64,000 nucleotides of DNA from Mycobacterium shinjukuense (GCF_010730055.1 NZ_AP022575.1:1736001-1800000), one strand, 5' to 3'. Positions 23,666 through 30,707 are shown, counted from the stretch's first letter. The notes: generated by a model not told the origin, from the sequence alone. A program made the numbers and translations.

Positions 23666-23772
23666 GGCTCACACTCTAGGCATCCGGTGTGACGTGCGAC
23701 GCGGACCCGACCACACGCGGGCCGAACTGCAACACGTTTCAGTTTCCTCCTTCGGCTGGGTAGGCTGGCCCG

Positions 23773-24219
23773 GTGCCAAAGGTCACCAGCCAACAACCGG
23801 CAATCGAGGGATGGTTCGCCACCGATGACGCCGGCAACCCGCATCTGATCGGCAGCAAATGCCCCGAGTGCGGCACCTACGTGTTCCCGCCCCGAGACAA
23901 CAACTGCCCCAACCCGGCCTGTGCGGGCGACACACTAGAGCCCGTCGCATTGTCGAGCCGCGGAAAGCTCTGGAGCTACACCGAAAACCGGTACGCGCCA
24001 CCGCCGCCCTATCCCGCGTCGGACCCCTTTGAGCCGTTCGCGATCGCCGCGGTCGCGCTGGCCGACGAGGGGTTGATCGTGCTGGGCAAGGTGGTCGAGG
24101 GCACGCTGGCCGCCGACTTGCGGGTCGGCATGGACATGGAGCTGACGACCATGCCGCTGTTCACCGGCGACGACGGTGTGCGGCGCATCGTGCACGCGTG
24201 GAGGATCGCCCGAGCATGA
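23773..24219 (+). CDS. DUF35 / OB-fold zinc-ribbon acyl-CoA-binding protein (Rv1628c family)
   Basis: 148 residues. N-terminal rubredoxin-like zinc ribbon with cysteines CPECG and NCPNPAC, then an OB fold (KLWSYTENRYAPPPPY, LVGM-type strand VGMDMELTTMPLF). DUF35 proteins pair with thiolase-like enzymes and present acyl-CoA substrate. The gene overlaps the next thiolase-family gene by an ATGA junction, so the two form a complex unit, probably in lipid or steroid degradation. Start is a GTG at 23773. Confidence 0.88.
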   Translation: MPKVTSQQPAIEGWFATDDAGNPHLIGSKCPECGTYVFPPRDNNCPNPACAGDTLEPVALSSRGKLWSYTENRYAPPPPYPASDPFEPFAIAAVALADEGLIVLGKVVEGTLAADLRVGMDMELTTMPLFTGDDGVRRIVHAWRIARA

Positions 24220-25418
24220 GTACGCCCGAACCTGTCTACATCCTGGGCGCCGGAATGCACCCGTGGGGCAAATGGGGCAACGACTTCACCGAGTACGGCG
24301 TGGTCGCCGCCCGCGCCGCCCTGCGCGACGCCGGCCTGGACTGGCGTCAGATCCAGCTGGTGGCCGGGGCGGACACCATCCGCAACGGGTATCCGGGCTT
24401 CGTGGCAGGCGCCACGTTCGCCCAGAAGCTCGGCTGGAACGGCGTGCCGGTGAGCTCCAGCTACGCCGCGTGTGCCAGCGGTGCCCAGGCGCTGCAGAGC
24501 GCCCGTGCCCAGATCCTGGCCGGTTTCTGCGACGTGGCGTTGGTCATCGGCGCCGACACCACCCCGAAGGGCTTTTTCGCGCCGGTGGGCGGCGAGCGCC
24601 GCAACGATCCCGACTGGCAGCGGTTCCATCTGATCGGGGCCACCAACCCGGTGTACTTCGCGCTTTTGGCGCGGCGCCGCATGGACCTCTACGGCGCCAC
24701 GGTCGAGGACTTCGCGCGGGTGAAGGTCAAAAACTCGCGGCACGGCCTGCACAACCCCAACGCCCGGTTCCGCAAGGAGACATCGGTGGACGACGTGCTG
24801 GCCAGCCCGATGGTGGCCGATCCGTTGCGGCTGCTGGACGTGTGCGCCACCTCCGACGGGGCGGCGGCGCTGGTTGTGGCCAGCGCCGGGTTCGCCCGCG
24901 AACACCTCGGTTCGCTGGACGGGGTGCCGTCGGTGCGCGCGGTCAGCACCGTCACCCCGCGCTATCCGCAGCACCTGCCCGAATTGCCGGATATCGCAAC
25001 CGACTCGACCGCGGCAGTGCCCGCGCCGGAGCGGGTGTTCAAGGATCAGATCATCGACGCGGCCTACGCCGAGGCCGGCATCGGGCCCCAGGATCTGGGC
25101 CTGGCCGAGGTCTACGACCTGTCCACCGCGTTGGAGCTCGACTGGTACGAACACCTGGGGCTATGCCCCAAAGGGGATGCCGAGGCGCTGCTGCGCAGCG
25201 GCGCGACCACCATCGGCGGCAAGGTCCCGGTCAACCCGTCGGGCGGGCTGGCGTGCTTCGGTGAGGCCATTCCGGCCCAGGCGATCGCTCAGGTCTGCGA
25301 GCTGACCTGGCAGCTGCGCGGTCAGGCCACCGGCCGCCAGGTGGACAACGCCAAGGTCGGCATCACCGCCAACCAGGGCCTGTTCGGGCACGGCTCGTCG
25401 GTGATCGTGGCCCGGTAG
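24216..25418 (+). CDS. Thiolase-family lipid-transfer protein / ketoacyl-CoA thiolase (Rv1627c)
   Basis: 400-residue thiolase-fold protein of the SCP2/lipid-transfer class. The nucleophile region SSSYAACASGAQALQSA carries the catalytic Cys; CATSDGAAALVVAS and the C-terminal GGLACFGEAIPAQAIAQV follow. The typical second thiolase catalytic loop is altered, as in degradative retro-aldolase partners of DUF35 proteins. The ATG at 24216 overlaps the DUF35 stop; an in-frame upstream ATG at 24198 lies inside that gene and is less likely. Role in lipid/steroid side-chain breakdown is inferred from the pair. Confidence 0.88.
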   Translation: MSTPEPVYILGAGMHPWGKWGNDFTEYGVVAARAALRDAGLDWRQIQLVAGADTIRNGYPGFVAGATFAQKLGWNGVPVSSSYAACASGAQALQSARAQILAGFCDVALVIGADTTPKGFFAPVGGERRNDPDWQRFHLIGATNPVYFALLARRRMDLYGATVEDFARVKVKNSRHGLHNPNARFRKETSVDDVLASPMVADPLRLLDVCATSDGAAALVVASAGFAREHLGSLDGVPSVRAVSTVTPRYPQHLPELPDIATDSTAAVPAPERVFKDQIIDAAYAEAGIGPQDLGLAEVYDLSTALELDWYEHLGLCPKGDAEALLRSGATTIGGKVPVNPSGGLACFGEAIPAQAIAQVCELTWQLRGQATGRQVDNAKVGITANQGLFGHGSSVIVAR

Positions 25419-25427
25419 CGGCCTTGC

Positions 25428-25485
25428 CGAGCAGACGCAAAATCGCCCAATTCGGGCACAAAAAGGGCGATTTTGCGTCTGCTCG
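25428..25485. terminator. 21-bp perfect inverted repeat between convergent genes
   Basis: Arms 25428-25448 and 25465-25485 are exact reverse complements (starting CGAGCAGACGCAAAATC), with a 16-nt loop. It lies between the thiolase stop and the pdtaR stop, so it can end transcription from both sides. Its long arms, framed by CGAGC/GCTCG, resemble palindromes at 20887 and 48538. Confidence 0.75.
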
Positions 25486-25487
25486 CG

Positions 25488-26105
25488 CTAGGTGTCTCTA
25501 GGGGTATCCAGGGTTTCCAGGATGACTTCGGCCACCCGCTTCATGGTGGTGCGTCGGTCCATGGCGGCCCGCTGAATCCACTTGAACGCCTCCGGCTCGG
25601 TCATGCCCTGCTTGGCCTGCAGCAGGCCCTTGGCACGTTCGACGAGCTTGCGGGTTTCCAGCCGGTCAGCCAGCGTCGCGACTTCCTTTTCCAGCGCGGT
25701 GATCTCGCTGAACCGGCTGACCGCCAATTCAATGGCCGGGATCAGATCGCTGATGGTGAAGGGCTTGACCAGGTAGGCCATGGCCCCGGCATCACGGGCA
25801 CGTTCGACCAGGTCGCGCTGGCTGAACGCGGTCAGCACCACGATGGGGGCGATGCGCTTGCTGGCGATCTCCGACGCGGCATCGATCCCGTCGCGACGCG
25901 GCATTTTCACATCCATGATCACCAGATCGGGCTTATGTTGCTCGGCCAGTTCGACGGCTTCCTGGCCGTCGCCGGCCTCCCCGACGATGTCGTATCCCTC
26001 CTCTCGCAGCATCTCGGCCAGGTCCATGCGGATGAGGGCTTCGTCTTCCGCGATCAGGACCCGGCGTGGCGTGGCGGCGGCGGCGTCGGTGGTGGGGCCG
26101 GTCAT
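25488..26105 (-). CDS. pdtaR: ANTAR response regulator PdtaR
   Basis: 205 residues, the same length as M. tuberculosis Rv1626. Receiver domain (1-125) with acidic pocket EDE at 20-22, phospho-acceptor D65 in VIMDVKMP, Thr and Lys in VVLTAF and YLVKPF. A coiled linker and C-terminal ANTAR domain (about 140-200: LETRKLVERAKGLLQAKQGMTEPEAFKWIQRAAMDRR) bind RNA hairpins and prevent termination. Works with the sensor kinase PdtaS, not in this window. The start is MTGPTTD; an ATG three codons upstream is possible. Confidence 0.95.
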   Translation of the reverse strand: MTGPTTDAAAATPRRVLIAEDEALIRMDLAEMLREEGYDIVGEAGDGQEAVELAEQHKPDLVIMDVKMPRRDGIDAASEIASKRIAPIVVLTAFSQRDLVERARDAGAMAYLVKPFTISDLIPAIELAVSRFSEITALEKEVATLADRLETRKLVERAKGLLQAKQGMTEPEAFKWIQRAAMDRRTTMKRVAEVILETLDTPRDT

Positions 26106-26220
26106 GACCGACATTGTGTCGTGGGCGGTCGCAGCCGGGCACCTTGGGGGGCGGTCAGTCGAGATCGGGTTCCTTTAAGGTTAGGAAAGCGGGCCCGCAA
26201 ACAAGCCACGACGCAAGCAC

Positions 26221-26294
26221 GCCCTCGTATCCCAACTGGCAGAGGAAACGGACTCAAAACCCGTCCAGTGTGGGTTCGAATCCCACCGAGGGCA
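26221..26294 (+). tRNA. tRNA-Leu (anticodon CAA), short variable loop
   Basis: Complete cloverleaf: acceptor GCCCTCG pairs with CGAGGGC (26287-26293), discriminator A at 26294, three-bp D stem TCC/GGA, anticodon arm ACGGA-CTCAAAA-CCCGT giving anticodon CAA (26255-26257), T arm GTGGG-TTCGAAT-CCCAC. CCA is not encoded. Anticodon and A73 point to leucine, but the variable region is only about 5 nt whereas leucine tRNAs normally have a long extra arm. Its 3' end is the integration site of the island that follows. Confidence 0.9.
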
Positions 26295-26298
26295 CGAC
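26274..26298. repeat. attL core: left copy of 25-bp direct repeat
   Basis: The 25 bp from the tRNA T loop through the 3' end plus four bases are repeated exactly at 28536-28560. The left copy is part of the intact tRNA gene, as expected for a tyrosine-integrase element inserted into a tRNA 3' end. Confidence 0.88.
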
Positions 26299-26368
26299 GG
26301 TGAACGCGAGTGTTCTTGCAGCTCAGAGGCTTATACCAACCACTGTGCAGGGCGCGCCTGGTGGCCCG

Positions 26369-26388
26369 TGACTACATTCTGACTACAT
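26369..26388. promoter_or_regulatory. Left arm-type integrase sites
   Basis: TGACTACAT occurs at 26369-26377 and 26380-26388, one helical turn apart and in the same orientation. The identical word, within a 13-bp match GTGACTACATTCT, recurs at 28420-28432 near the other end. Paired direct repeats 70-110 bp from the core are the usual layout of tyrosine-integrase arm sites. Confidence 0.55.
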
Positions 26389-26397
26389 GACCATCAA

Positions 26398-26472
26398 CGC
26401 CGCGGTTTGCGGGGAGCTGCGACGCGGGATGCCCGCTAGCCAGCGCGCCGCAGCCTCCCGCAAACCGCGGCG
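26398..26472. other. 75-nt nested hairpin near the left end of the island
   Basis: Outer arms of 16 bp (26398-26413 and 26457-26472) are exact complements. Inside, GCTGCG (26416-26421) pairs with CGCAGC (26449-26454), and GCGGG-ATG-CCCGC (26424-26436) forms a further hairpin. No credible protein is encoded here. It could be a structured RNA, a terminator shielding the cargo from the tRNA transcript, or a DNA hairpin used in mobilisation. Confidence 0.5.
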
Positions 26473-26484
26473 GCAGCTGTCGTC

Positions 26485-26694
26485 GTGGGGGCGGTGGCTT
26501 GGCTGCGGGCCGCACCGCGTGGACGGGCTGCAGGCTGCGAGTATGCCTTACACTCACGGCGCATTTTCGACGAAGGGAACGCGGACGAATGGAAGCCCCC
26601 GAAGTGGGCCGCGTCGTGGTTAATCATGCAGTACAAACCTGACCGTCATCGGTTTTCGGGCGCCGATTATTTCCACCCGGAGGTGAAGACATAG
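26485..26694 (+). pseudogene. Possible gene remnant or small ORF before the HEPN-like gene
   Basis: The frame ending at 26694 has a protein-like C-terminal half (RRIFDEGNADEWKPPKWAA then YKPDRHRFSGADYFHPEVKT), while its N-terminal half is Arg/Ala/Gly-rich and looks non-coding. No good ribosome binding site or ATG start is visible. It stops 36 bp before the HEPN-like gene. It may be the 3' end of a truncated gene, or a short peptide partner. Confidence 0.3.
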
Positions 26695-26730
26695 TGTTGA
26701 AATCTCTTTTTTCTGCAGGAGGCGCAAAAA

Positions 26731-27252
26731 GTGGTGTCGCGACCGCCGGAGCTCAAAGACTTCAAGTATGAGCTCCGATTGCTAATCGGAGCCGACGAAA
26801 TCATAACCATCATCGAAGAACGTGATCACGGAAGTGTGCGCGATGAAGATAAATTCGGCAACATTGTCAACTACTTCAAAGACTCCATCTACCTGCACTC
26901 AAGAAACTTGCTTAATGCATTAACCAACCAGTTGTCAACTGAAATCGGTGATATTCCACGAGGTATCCACTCTGAACTTTACGGGAAGCTCAAAAAGCCG
27001 TTGGAAAGGTATGTGACACATATCGATCATATTCGCGATCAGAAAGGCGTCACTAATAGGATTAACGGTCGTCCCCTGAATGATTACGTGCACGATTTAA
27101 CAGCAGAAGTAAAGCGATGCTGGAAGGAGTGGATTGATAAAGCGAGCGATCCTAAACACAAACAAGAACTTCAAAAGCACTTCAGCGCTGCGATTAAAGA
27201 GGCGGGGGACGATGCTGCGAGACTAAGGCAATTAATAGAAGGGCGGAAGTGA
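26731..27252 (+). CDS. HEPN-like helical protein, putative RNase toxin or defence protein
   Basis: 173 residues, all-helical by composition and rich in Lys, Asp and Asn, encoded in distinctly AT-rich DNA. Two features recall HEPN proteins: DSIYLHSRNLLNAL (51-64) like the helix-2 haRNL motif, and RYVTHIDHIRDQ (93-104), containing R93-x6-H100 of the Rx4-6H ribonuclease motif. The start is a GTG with GGAGG at 26719-26723, 7 nt upstream. It converges with the HTH gene, 21 bp apart. The HEPN reading is inference from motif pattern; no family search was possible. Other possibilities are a helical abortive-infection protein of another class. Confidence 0.6.
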   Translation: MVSRPPELKDFKYELRLLIGADEIITIIEERDHGSVRDEDKFGNIVNYFKDSIYLHSRNLLNALTNQLSTEIGDIPRGIHSELYGKLKKPLERYVTHIDHIRDQKGVTNRINGRPLNDYVHDLTAEVKRCWKEWIDKASDPKHKQELQKHFSAAIKEAGDDAARLRQLIEGRK

Positions 27253-27273
27253 TCGCCTTCGCCCCCTTCACGA

Positions 27274-28077
27274 TTAGTGAGTCTGCGTCAGCGGGACAGC
27301 CACCCAGCGCTCGTGTCCAGCCCACCGGACGTACAGCTGATTGGGGAGAGGACCACCCCACACCGGTATCAGACACATGTCGAAGCCCTCTCCGGGGTGA
27401 AGTACCGCGGACTTTGGCAGGTCCCGGGTAATCGCTTCAATTCGTGAAACGTCAAGCTCGACGTTTTCGGCGATATCGTCGCCGATGTTGCGCAACACAA
27501 AGCGATTCTCTGCTGGGTTCTCGATACGCCAGCTGACGTGTGGTGCATTACGTGACCTGCTGACTGCCGGCCCCGCCTTCCATCCGTGGGTCCCCTTAGC
27601 GGTCGCGGTATGCGGACGGCCGGGCTTTCGCTCCCATGTCTGACCAAACTTGCGCACCGCCGCTGCATCCCACACGGCACCGCCGCGCAAGTCCGCCAAC
27701 GGAGCCGGAAACCCCGCTGTCGACCGCAATTGATGCACCCTCTGACGTGAAATTCCCAGCTCGTCCGCAATCTCGGCCGCAGACATCAGCTCAGGCGTCG
27801 TGAACGCTTCGGCACGCAATCGATGCTCTGCCTCCCTGACGATCTCCAGGGCAATGGGCGTTCCGGCATGGACTACCTGCATGATCTCGCCATCCATCTT
27901 GTGAAGGGCATCAAACATGCTCAAGTGGCCTTGTGCATAGACCGTCACATCAATCCCACGCCCAGGGACGCGAGAGACGGTCGCGTCGAAGTCTTCGAGC
28001 TGCGTCTCCCACTCGTCCATCGTCGCCATCGCGGGGTCGGCGTCAAACCGCAGGGTAATTACCCAGTCAGTTGTCAT
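27274..28077 (-). CDS. DNA-binding protein with HTH and C-terminal beta-rich domain
   Basis: 267 residues in three parts. Residues 1-92 look like a small alpha/beta domain (WVITLRFDADP, GIDVTVYAQG). Residues 97-145 are an excisionase/MerR-like helix-turn-helix (MSAAEIADELGISRQRVHQL, then GFPAPLADLRGGAVWDAAAV). From about 177 to the end the alternating pattern (VSWRIENPAENRFVLRNIGD, LYVRWAGHERWVAVPL) suggests an Ig-like beta sandwich. It overlaps the upstream HicA-like gene by 11 bp and has AAGGAGG before its ATG, so the two are co-translated. Probable autoregulator and antitoxin or sensor of the module. Confidence 0.6.
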   Translation of the reverse strand: MTTDWVITLRFDADPAMATMDEWETQLEDFDATVSRVPGRGIDVTVYAQGHLSMFDALHKMDGEIMQVVHAGTPIALEIVREAEHRLRAEAFTTPELMSAAEIADELGISRQRVHQLRSTAGFPAPLADLRGGAVWDAAAVRKFGQTWERKPGRPHTATAKGTHGWKAGPAVSRSRNAPHVSWRIENPAENRFVLRNIGDDIAENVELDVSRIEAITRDLPKSAVLHPGEGFDMCLIPVWGGPLPNQLYVRWAGHERWVAVPLTQTH

Positions 28078-28324
28078 CGCTCGCCTCCTTCCTACGCTGT
28101 GCCCGTTGTTCTTTCTTGCTCGGCGGTGGCCACGGCAGGCCGGCCCTCTTCAGCGCGACCAACAGATCCTGCATGCGCCGGTATTCGTTGCTGGGAGAGG
28201 CAGGGAACCGAACGATGTAGTTGCCTCGCGGGTCGTAGAAGCGGGTATATCCGTTGGCGTCATCCTCAACCGTCCACTGCTGCGATTGCGCCCACTTCGC
28301 GACCTTGTCGATTGCGCTGTTCAC
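28067..28324 (-). CDS. HicA-like small protein without catalytic histidine
   Basis: 85 residues resembling the double-stranded-RNA-binding fold of HicA mRNA interferases: helix (IDKVAKWAQSQQW), beta hairpin (GYTRFYDPRGNYIVRFPASP), helix (RRMQDLLVALKRAGL), and a basic tail (PPSKKEQRAQRRKE). The HicA catalytic His, normally in GSHHxF, is replaced here by Thr/Arg in GYTRFY, so RNase activity is doubtful. GTG start with AAGGAG six bases upstream. First gene of a two-gene unit behind an inverted-repeat promoter, a toxin-antitoxin arrangement. Confidence 0.6.
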   Translation of the reverse strand: MNSAIDKVAKWAQSQQWTVEDDANGYTRFYDPRGNYIVRFPASPSNEYRRMQDLLVALKRAGLPWPPPSKKEQRAQRRKEASDDN

Positions 28325-28334
28325 ATCGTCTCCT

Positions 28335-28389
28335 TAACCCTTGCGGGTTGTCAAGAGTAATGTCCAACACGATACATTGTCAAGGGTTA
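28335..28389 (-). promoter_or_regulatory. Promoter inside an inverted repeat, controls the HicA-like/HTH pair
   Basis: Arms TAACCCTTG (28335-28343) and CAAGGGTTA (28381-28389) are exact inverted copies. On the minus strand the outer arm runs into a consensus -35 box TTGACA, and a second CTTGACAA lies 29 bp further. The inner arm sits just before the Shine-Dalgarno of the HicA-like gene. A repressor on both arms would cover the promoter, the standard layout for an autoregulated module. Confidence 0.6.
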
Positions 28390-28419
28390 GCTGTTATGCC
28401 CGAACACCTGAGCTACACG

Positions 28420-28432
28420 GTGACTACATTCT
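28420..28432. promoter_or_regulatory. Right arm-type integrase site
   Basis: GTGACTACATTCT, identical to 26368-26380 and in the same orientation. It is followed by two copies of CCGTTAAT (28443-28450, 28463-28470), further candidate binding repeats, before the right core at 28536. Confidence 0.5.
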
Positions 28433-28535
28433 TGGTTAATCACCGTTAATCCCGGTTCAACTCCGTTAATGTCAAACCCGCAGGTAGACGGCATATTTAT
28501 CCATTTGCCGAGGTAACCGGCAACACGCGATTAGA

Positions 28536-28560
28536 GTTCGAATCCCACCGAGGGCACGAC
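28536..28560. repeat. attR core: right copy of 25-bp direct repeat
   Basis: Exact duplicate of 26274-26298, representing only the T loop and 3' end of the tRNA and therefore not a functional tRNA. Chromosomal sequence leading to the cyclase gene resumes at 28561. Confidence 0.88.
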
Positions 28561-28623
28561 AAGAGGCGCCCCACACGTCGTCGCACTCGGTCAACATCAA
28601 GCTCAGCGGTTACGCTGTGAGTC

Positions 28624-29955
28624 GTGGCGGCTAACACATGCGGCGCCCCACCCAGAGGGTCAGAGGGCTGGTCGCAACGCCCGGACTGCGTTGCGGCCGT
28701 GCGCTCGGCGGCACGCGCCCCCAGCCAGCACCACGCCGAAACGGTCGCGCGCCGACAGCGCATCCTCAGCGTCACCGCCTGGCTGGCCGTGATGGTCAGC
28801 GGGAGCTTTGTGGTCGTACAACTTCTGACGGGCGCATGGATCTGGCAGCTGACCTCGATCAATATTGCGGCCGCGGTGGTTTTCGCAATCGTCCCAATGT
28901 TGCACCACTTCGGGGAATTGGTGGCACCGCTGACCTTCATCGGTGCGGCCTACACCACAGTGTTCGCCAGCTGCTTGGACGTGGGCACCGGCTCCGGCGC
29001 ACAGCTGTTCTTCCTCGTCGGGGCCTGTCTGGTGGTGCTGGTACTGGGGATTGAACACATCGTGCTGGCGAGCTTCCTGGCGGCGGTTGCCGCCGCCCTG
29101 ATCATCGCAACCGAATTCCTGGTCCCGCGCGATACCGGGCTCCAACCGGCCTGGGCGACGTCAACCGGTTTCGTCATCACCACCCTTTCCTCCTGCGTGA
29201 TGGTGTTAGTGACGGTGTGGTTCGCCCTACGGGACACCTCGCGCGCCGAGGCGATGATGGAAGCCCAGTACGCGCGCTCCGAGGCCCTGCTTGCCAACAT
29301 GTTGCCGGCCAGCATCGCCGAACGACTCAAGGAGCCCGTGCGACAGGTCATCGCCGACAAGTACGACGAGGCCTCGGTGCTGTTCGCCGACATTGTGGGG
29401 TTCACCGAGCGCGCCAGCGGCACCGCGCCGGTCGACCTGGTCCGGTTCCTGGACCGCCTCTACAGCGCCTTTGACGCGCTGGTGGACCAGCACGGGCTGG
29501 AGAAAATCAAGGTGAGCGGCGATTCCTACATGGTGGTCAGCGGGGTGCCCCGGCCGCGGCCCGACCACGCGCAGGCGCTGGCCGACTTCGCGCTCGACAT
29601 GGTCGCCGTGGCGGCGCGACTCAAAGATCCGCACGGCCGCGCGGTGCCGCTGCGGGTGGGCATGGCCACCGGCCCGGTGGTCGCGGGTGTCGTGGGTTCT
29701 CGCCGGTTCTTCTACGACGTGTGGGGGGACGCGGTCAACGTGGCGTCCCGAATGGAATCCACCGACTCGGTGGGGCAGATCCAGGTGCCAGATGAGGTCT
29801 ACGAACGGCTGAAGGACGACTTCGTGCTGCGCGAACGCGGCCACATCCATGTCAAAGGCAAAGGCGTCATGCGCACCTGGTATCTGATCGGCCGCAAGAC
29901 AGCCACGGATTCCGCCGATCTGCTTGCCGAGGAGCCGCGCACCGCACGCGTCTAG
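28624..29955 (+). CDS. cya: Membrane-bound class III adenylate cyclase
   Basis: 443-residue homologue of M. tuberculosis Rv1625c, a six-transmembrane cyclase resembling one half of a mammalian enzyme and active as a homodimer. Membrane helices fill about residues 47-202, followed by a coiled linker and the catalytic domain. All canonical residues are present at the Rv1625c positions: metal-binding D256 (FADIVGF) and D300, substrate-defining K296 and D365, and transition-state N372 and R376 (VNVASR). Makes cAMP; the USP at 11.4 kb is a possible cAMP-binding partner. GTG start. Confidence 0.96.
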   Translation: MAANTCGAPPRGSEGWSQRPDCVAAVRSAARAPSQHHAETVARRQRILSVTAWLAVMVSGSFVVVQLLTGAWIWQLTSINIAAAVVFAIVPMLHHFGELVAPLTFIGAAYTTVFASCLDVGTGSGAQLFFLVGACLVVLVLGIEHIVLASFLAAVAAALIIATEFLVPRDTGLQPAWATSTGFVITTLSSCVMVLVTVWFALRDTSRAEAMMEAQYARSEALLANMLPASIAERLKEPVRQVIADKYDEASVLFADIVGFTERASGTAPVDLVRFLDRLYSAFDALVDQHGLEKIKVSGDSYMVVSGVPRPRPDHAQALADFALDMVAVAARLKDPHGRAVPLRVGMATGPVVAGVVGSRRFFYDVWGDAVNVASRMESTDSVGQIQVPDEVYERLKDDFVLRERGHIHVKGKGVMRTWYLIGRKTATDSADLLAEEPRTARV

Positions 29956-30018
29956 GCTCCACCGCGCTGTGCCAGAACCACCCTGTACCAGAACCGCCAC
30001 ATGGGTCACACTGGTGCC

Positions 30019-30603
30019 ATGGAACCCAGCCCCGTAACGAGCCCTACACCGCTGCCTGTCCCAAGCTTGTTGCCGCACTTATGGAAATCCACCCTGGTAT
30101 CGGGGGTGCTGTCGCTGATCCTTGGCGCCCTGGTGCTGGCCTGGCCCGGAAAATCCGTCCTGGTCGCCGCCATCGCGTTCGGCGTCTACCTGCTGATCAC
30201 CGGAATCGCGCAGGTTGTGTTCGCGTTTGGTCTGCATGTCGCGGCGGGCAGTCGAATCCTGTTATTCATCAGTGGAGCGGCCTCGCTGATCCTTGCCGTG
30301 CTGGCGTTCCGCCATTTCGGCGACGCGGTTCTGCTGCTGGCCATTTGGATCGGCATCGGGTTCATCTTTCGCGGCGTTGCCACAACGGTTTCCGCGATCA
30401 GCGATCCGGCGCTGCCGGGACGAGGGTGGTCGATTTTCGTCGGCTTGATCAGCCTGGTCGCCGGCATGATCGTGATGGCAGCGCCGTTCGAATCGATCAT
30501 CACCCTGGCGATCGTCGTCGGCGCCTGGTTTGTGGTGATCGGCGCCTTCGAGATCGTGTCCTCGTTCGGCATCCGCAAGGCGTCACAAGCGCTCGGCCAA
30601 TAG
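30019..30603 (+). CDS. HdeD/DUF308 family membrane protein (Rv1624c)
   Basis: 194-residue polytopic protein with six hydrophobic segments in three similar pairs (SGVLSLILGALVLAWPGKS, SGAASLILAVLAFRHFG, VGLISLVAGMIVMAAPF), the HdeD repeat pattern. Function in mycobacteria unknown; relatives are linked to acid resistance. Start MEPSPVTSPTPLPVPS is preferred to an ATG six codons upstream. It precedes cydABDC with a 104-bp gap containing a probable promoter. Confidence 0.85.
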   Translation: MEPSPVTSPTPLPVPSLLPHLWKSTLVSGVLSLILGALVLAWPGKSVLVAAIAFGVYLLITGIAQVVFAFGLHVAAGSRILLFISGAASLILAVLAFRHFGDAVLLLAIWIGIGFIFRGVATTVSAISDPALPGRGWSIFVGLISLVAGMIVMAAPFESIITLAIVVGAWFVVIGAFEIVSSFGIRKASQALGQ

Positions 30604-30707
30604 GTCTGCCACCGGGCGCCCGAAATTGCCGGTAGCGTAGGCCCGTCCCCTCTACTACACTTCGTCGTACCCGCTGGAATAGGCCCCGCATTCTCGGGAG
30701 ATGACAG

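Larger units (their letters stand above)
26299..28560. mobile_element. 2.26-kb integrase-less island at tRNA-Leu
   Basis: Bounded by a 25-bp duplication of the tRNA 3' end. Content: repeated TGACTACAT arm-type sites near both ends, a large hairpin, a HEPN-like gene (plus strand), then a convergent overlapping pair (HTH/beta-rich protein and HicA-like protein). Composition is clearly lower in GC than the flanks, most of all in the HEPN-like gene. No integrase, excisionase of usual size, capsid or replication gene is present. In M. tuberculosis, as I recall, pdtaR and the cyclase gene are direct neighbours, so the island is an insertion. Likely a satellite moved in trans or a decayed element. 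Confidence 0.82.

Noticed and set aside
26387..26623. 78-codon frame at the left end of the island
   Set aside because: It spans the 75-nt hairpin, lacks a ribosome binding site and has low-complexity composition.
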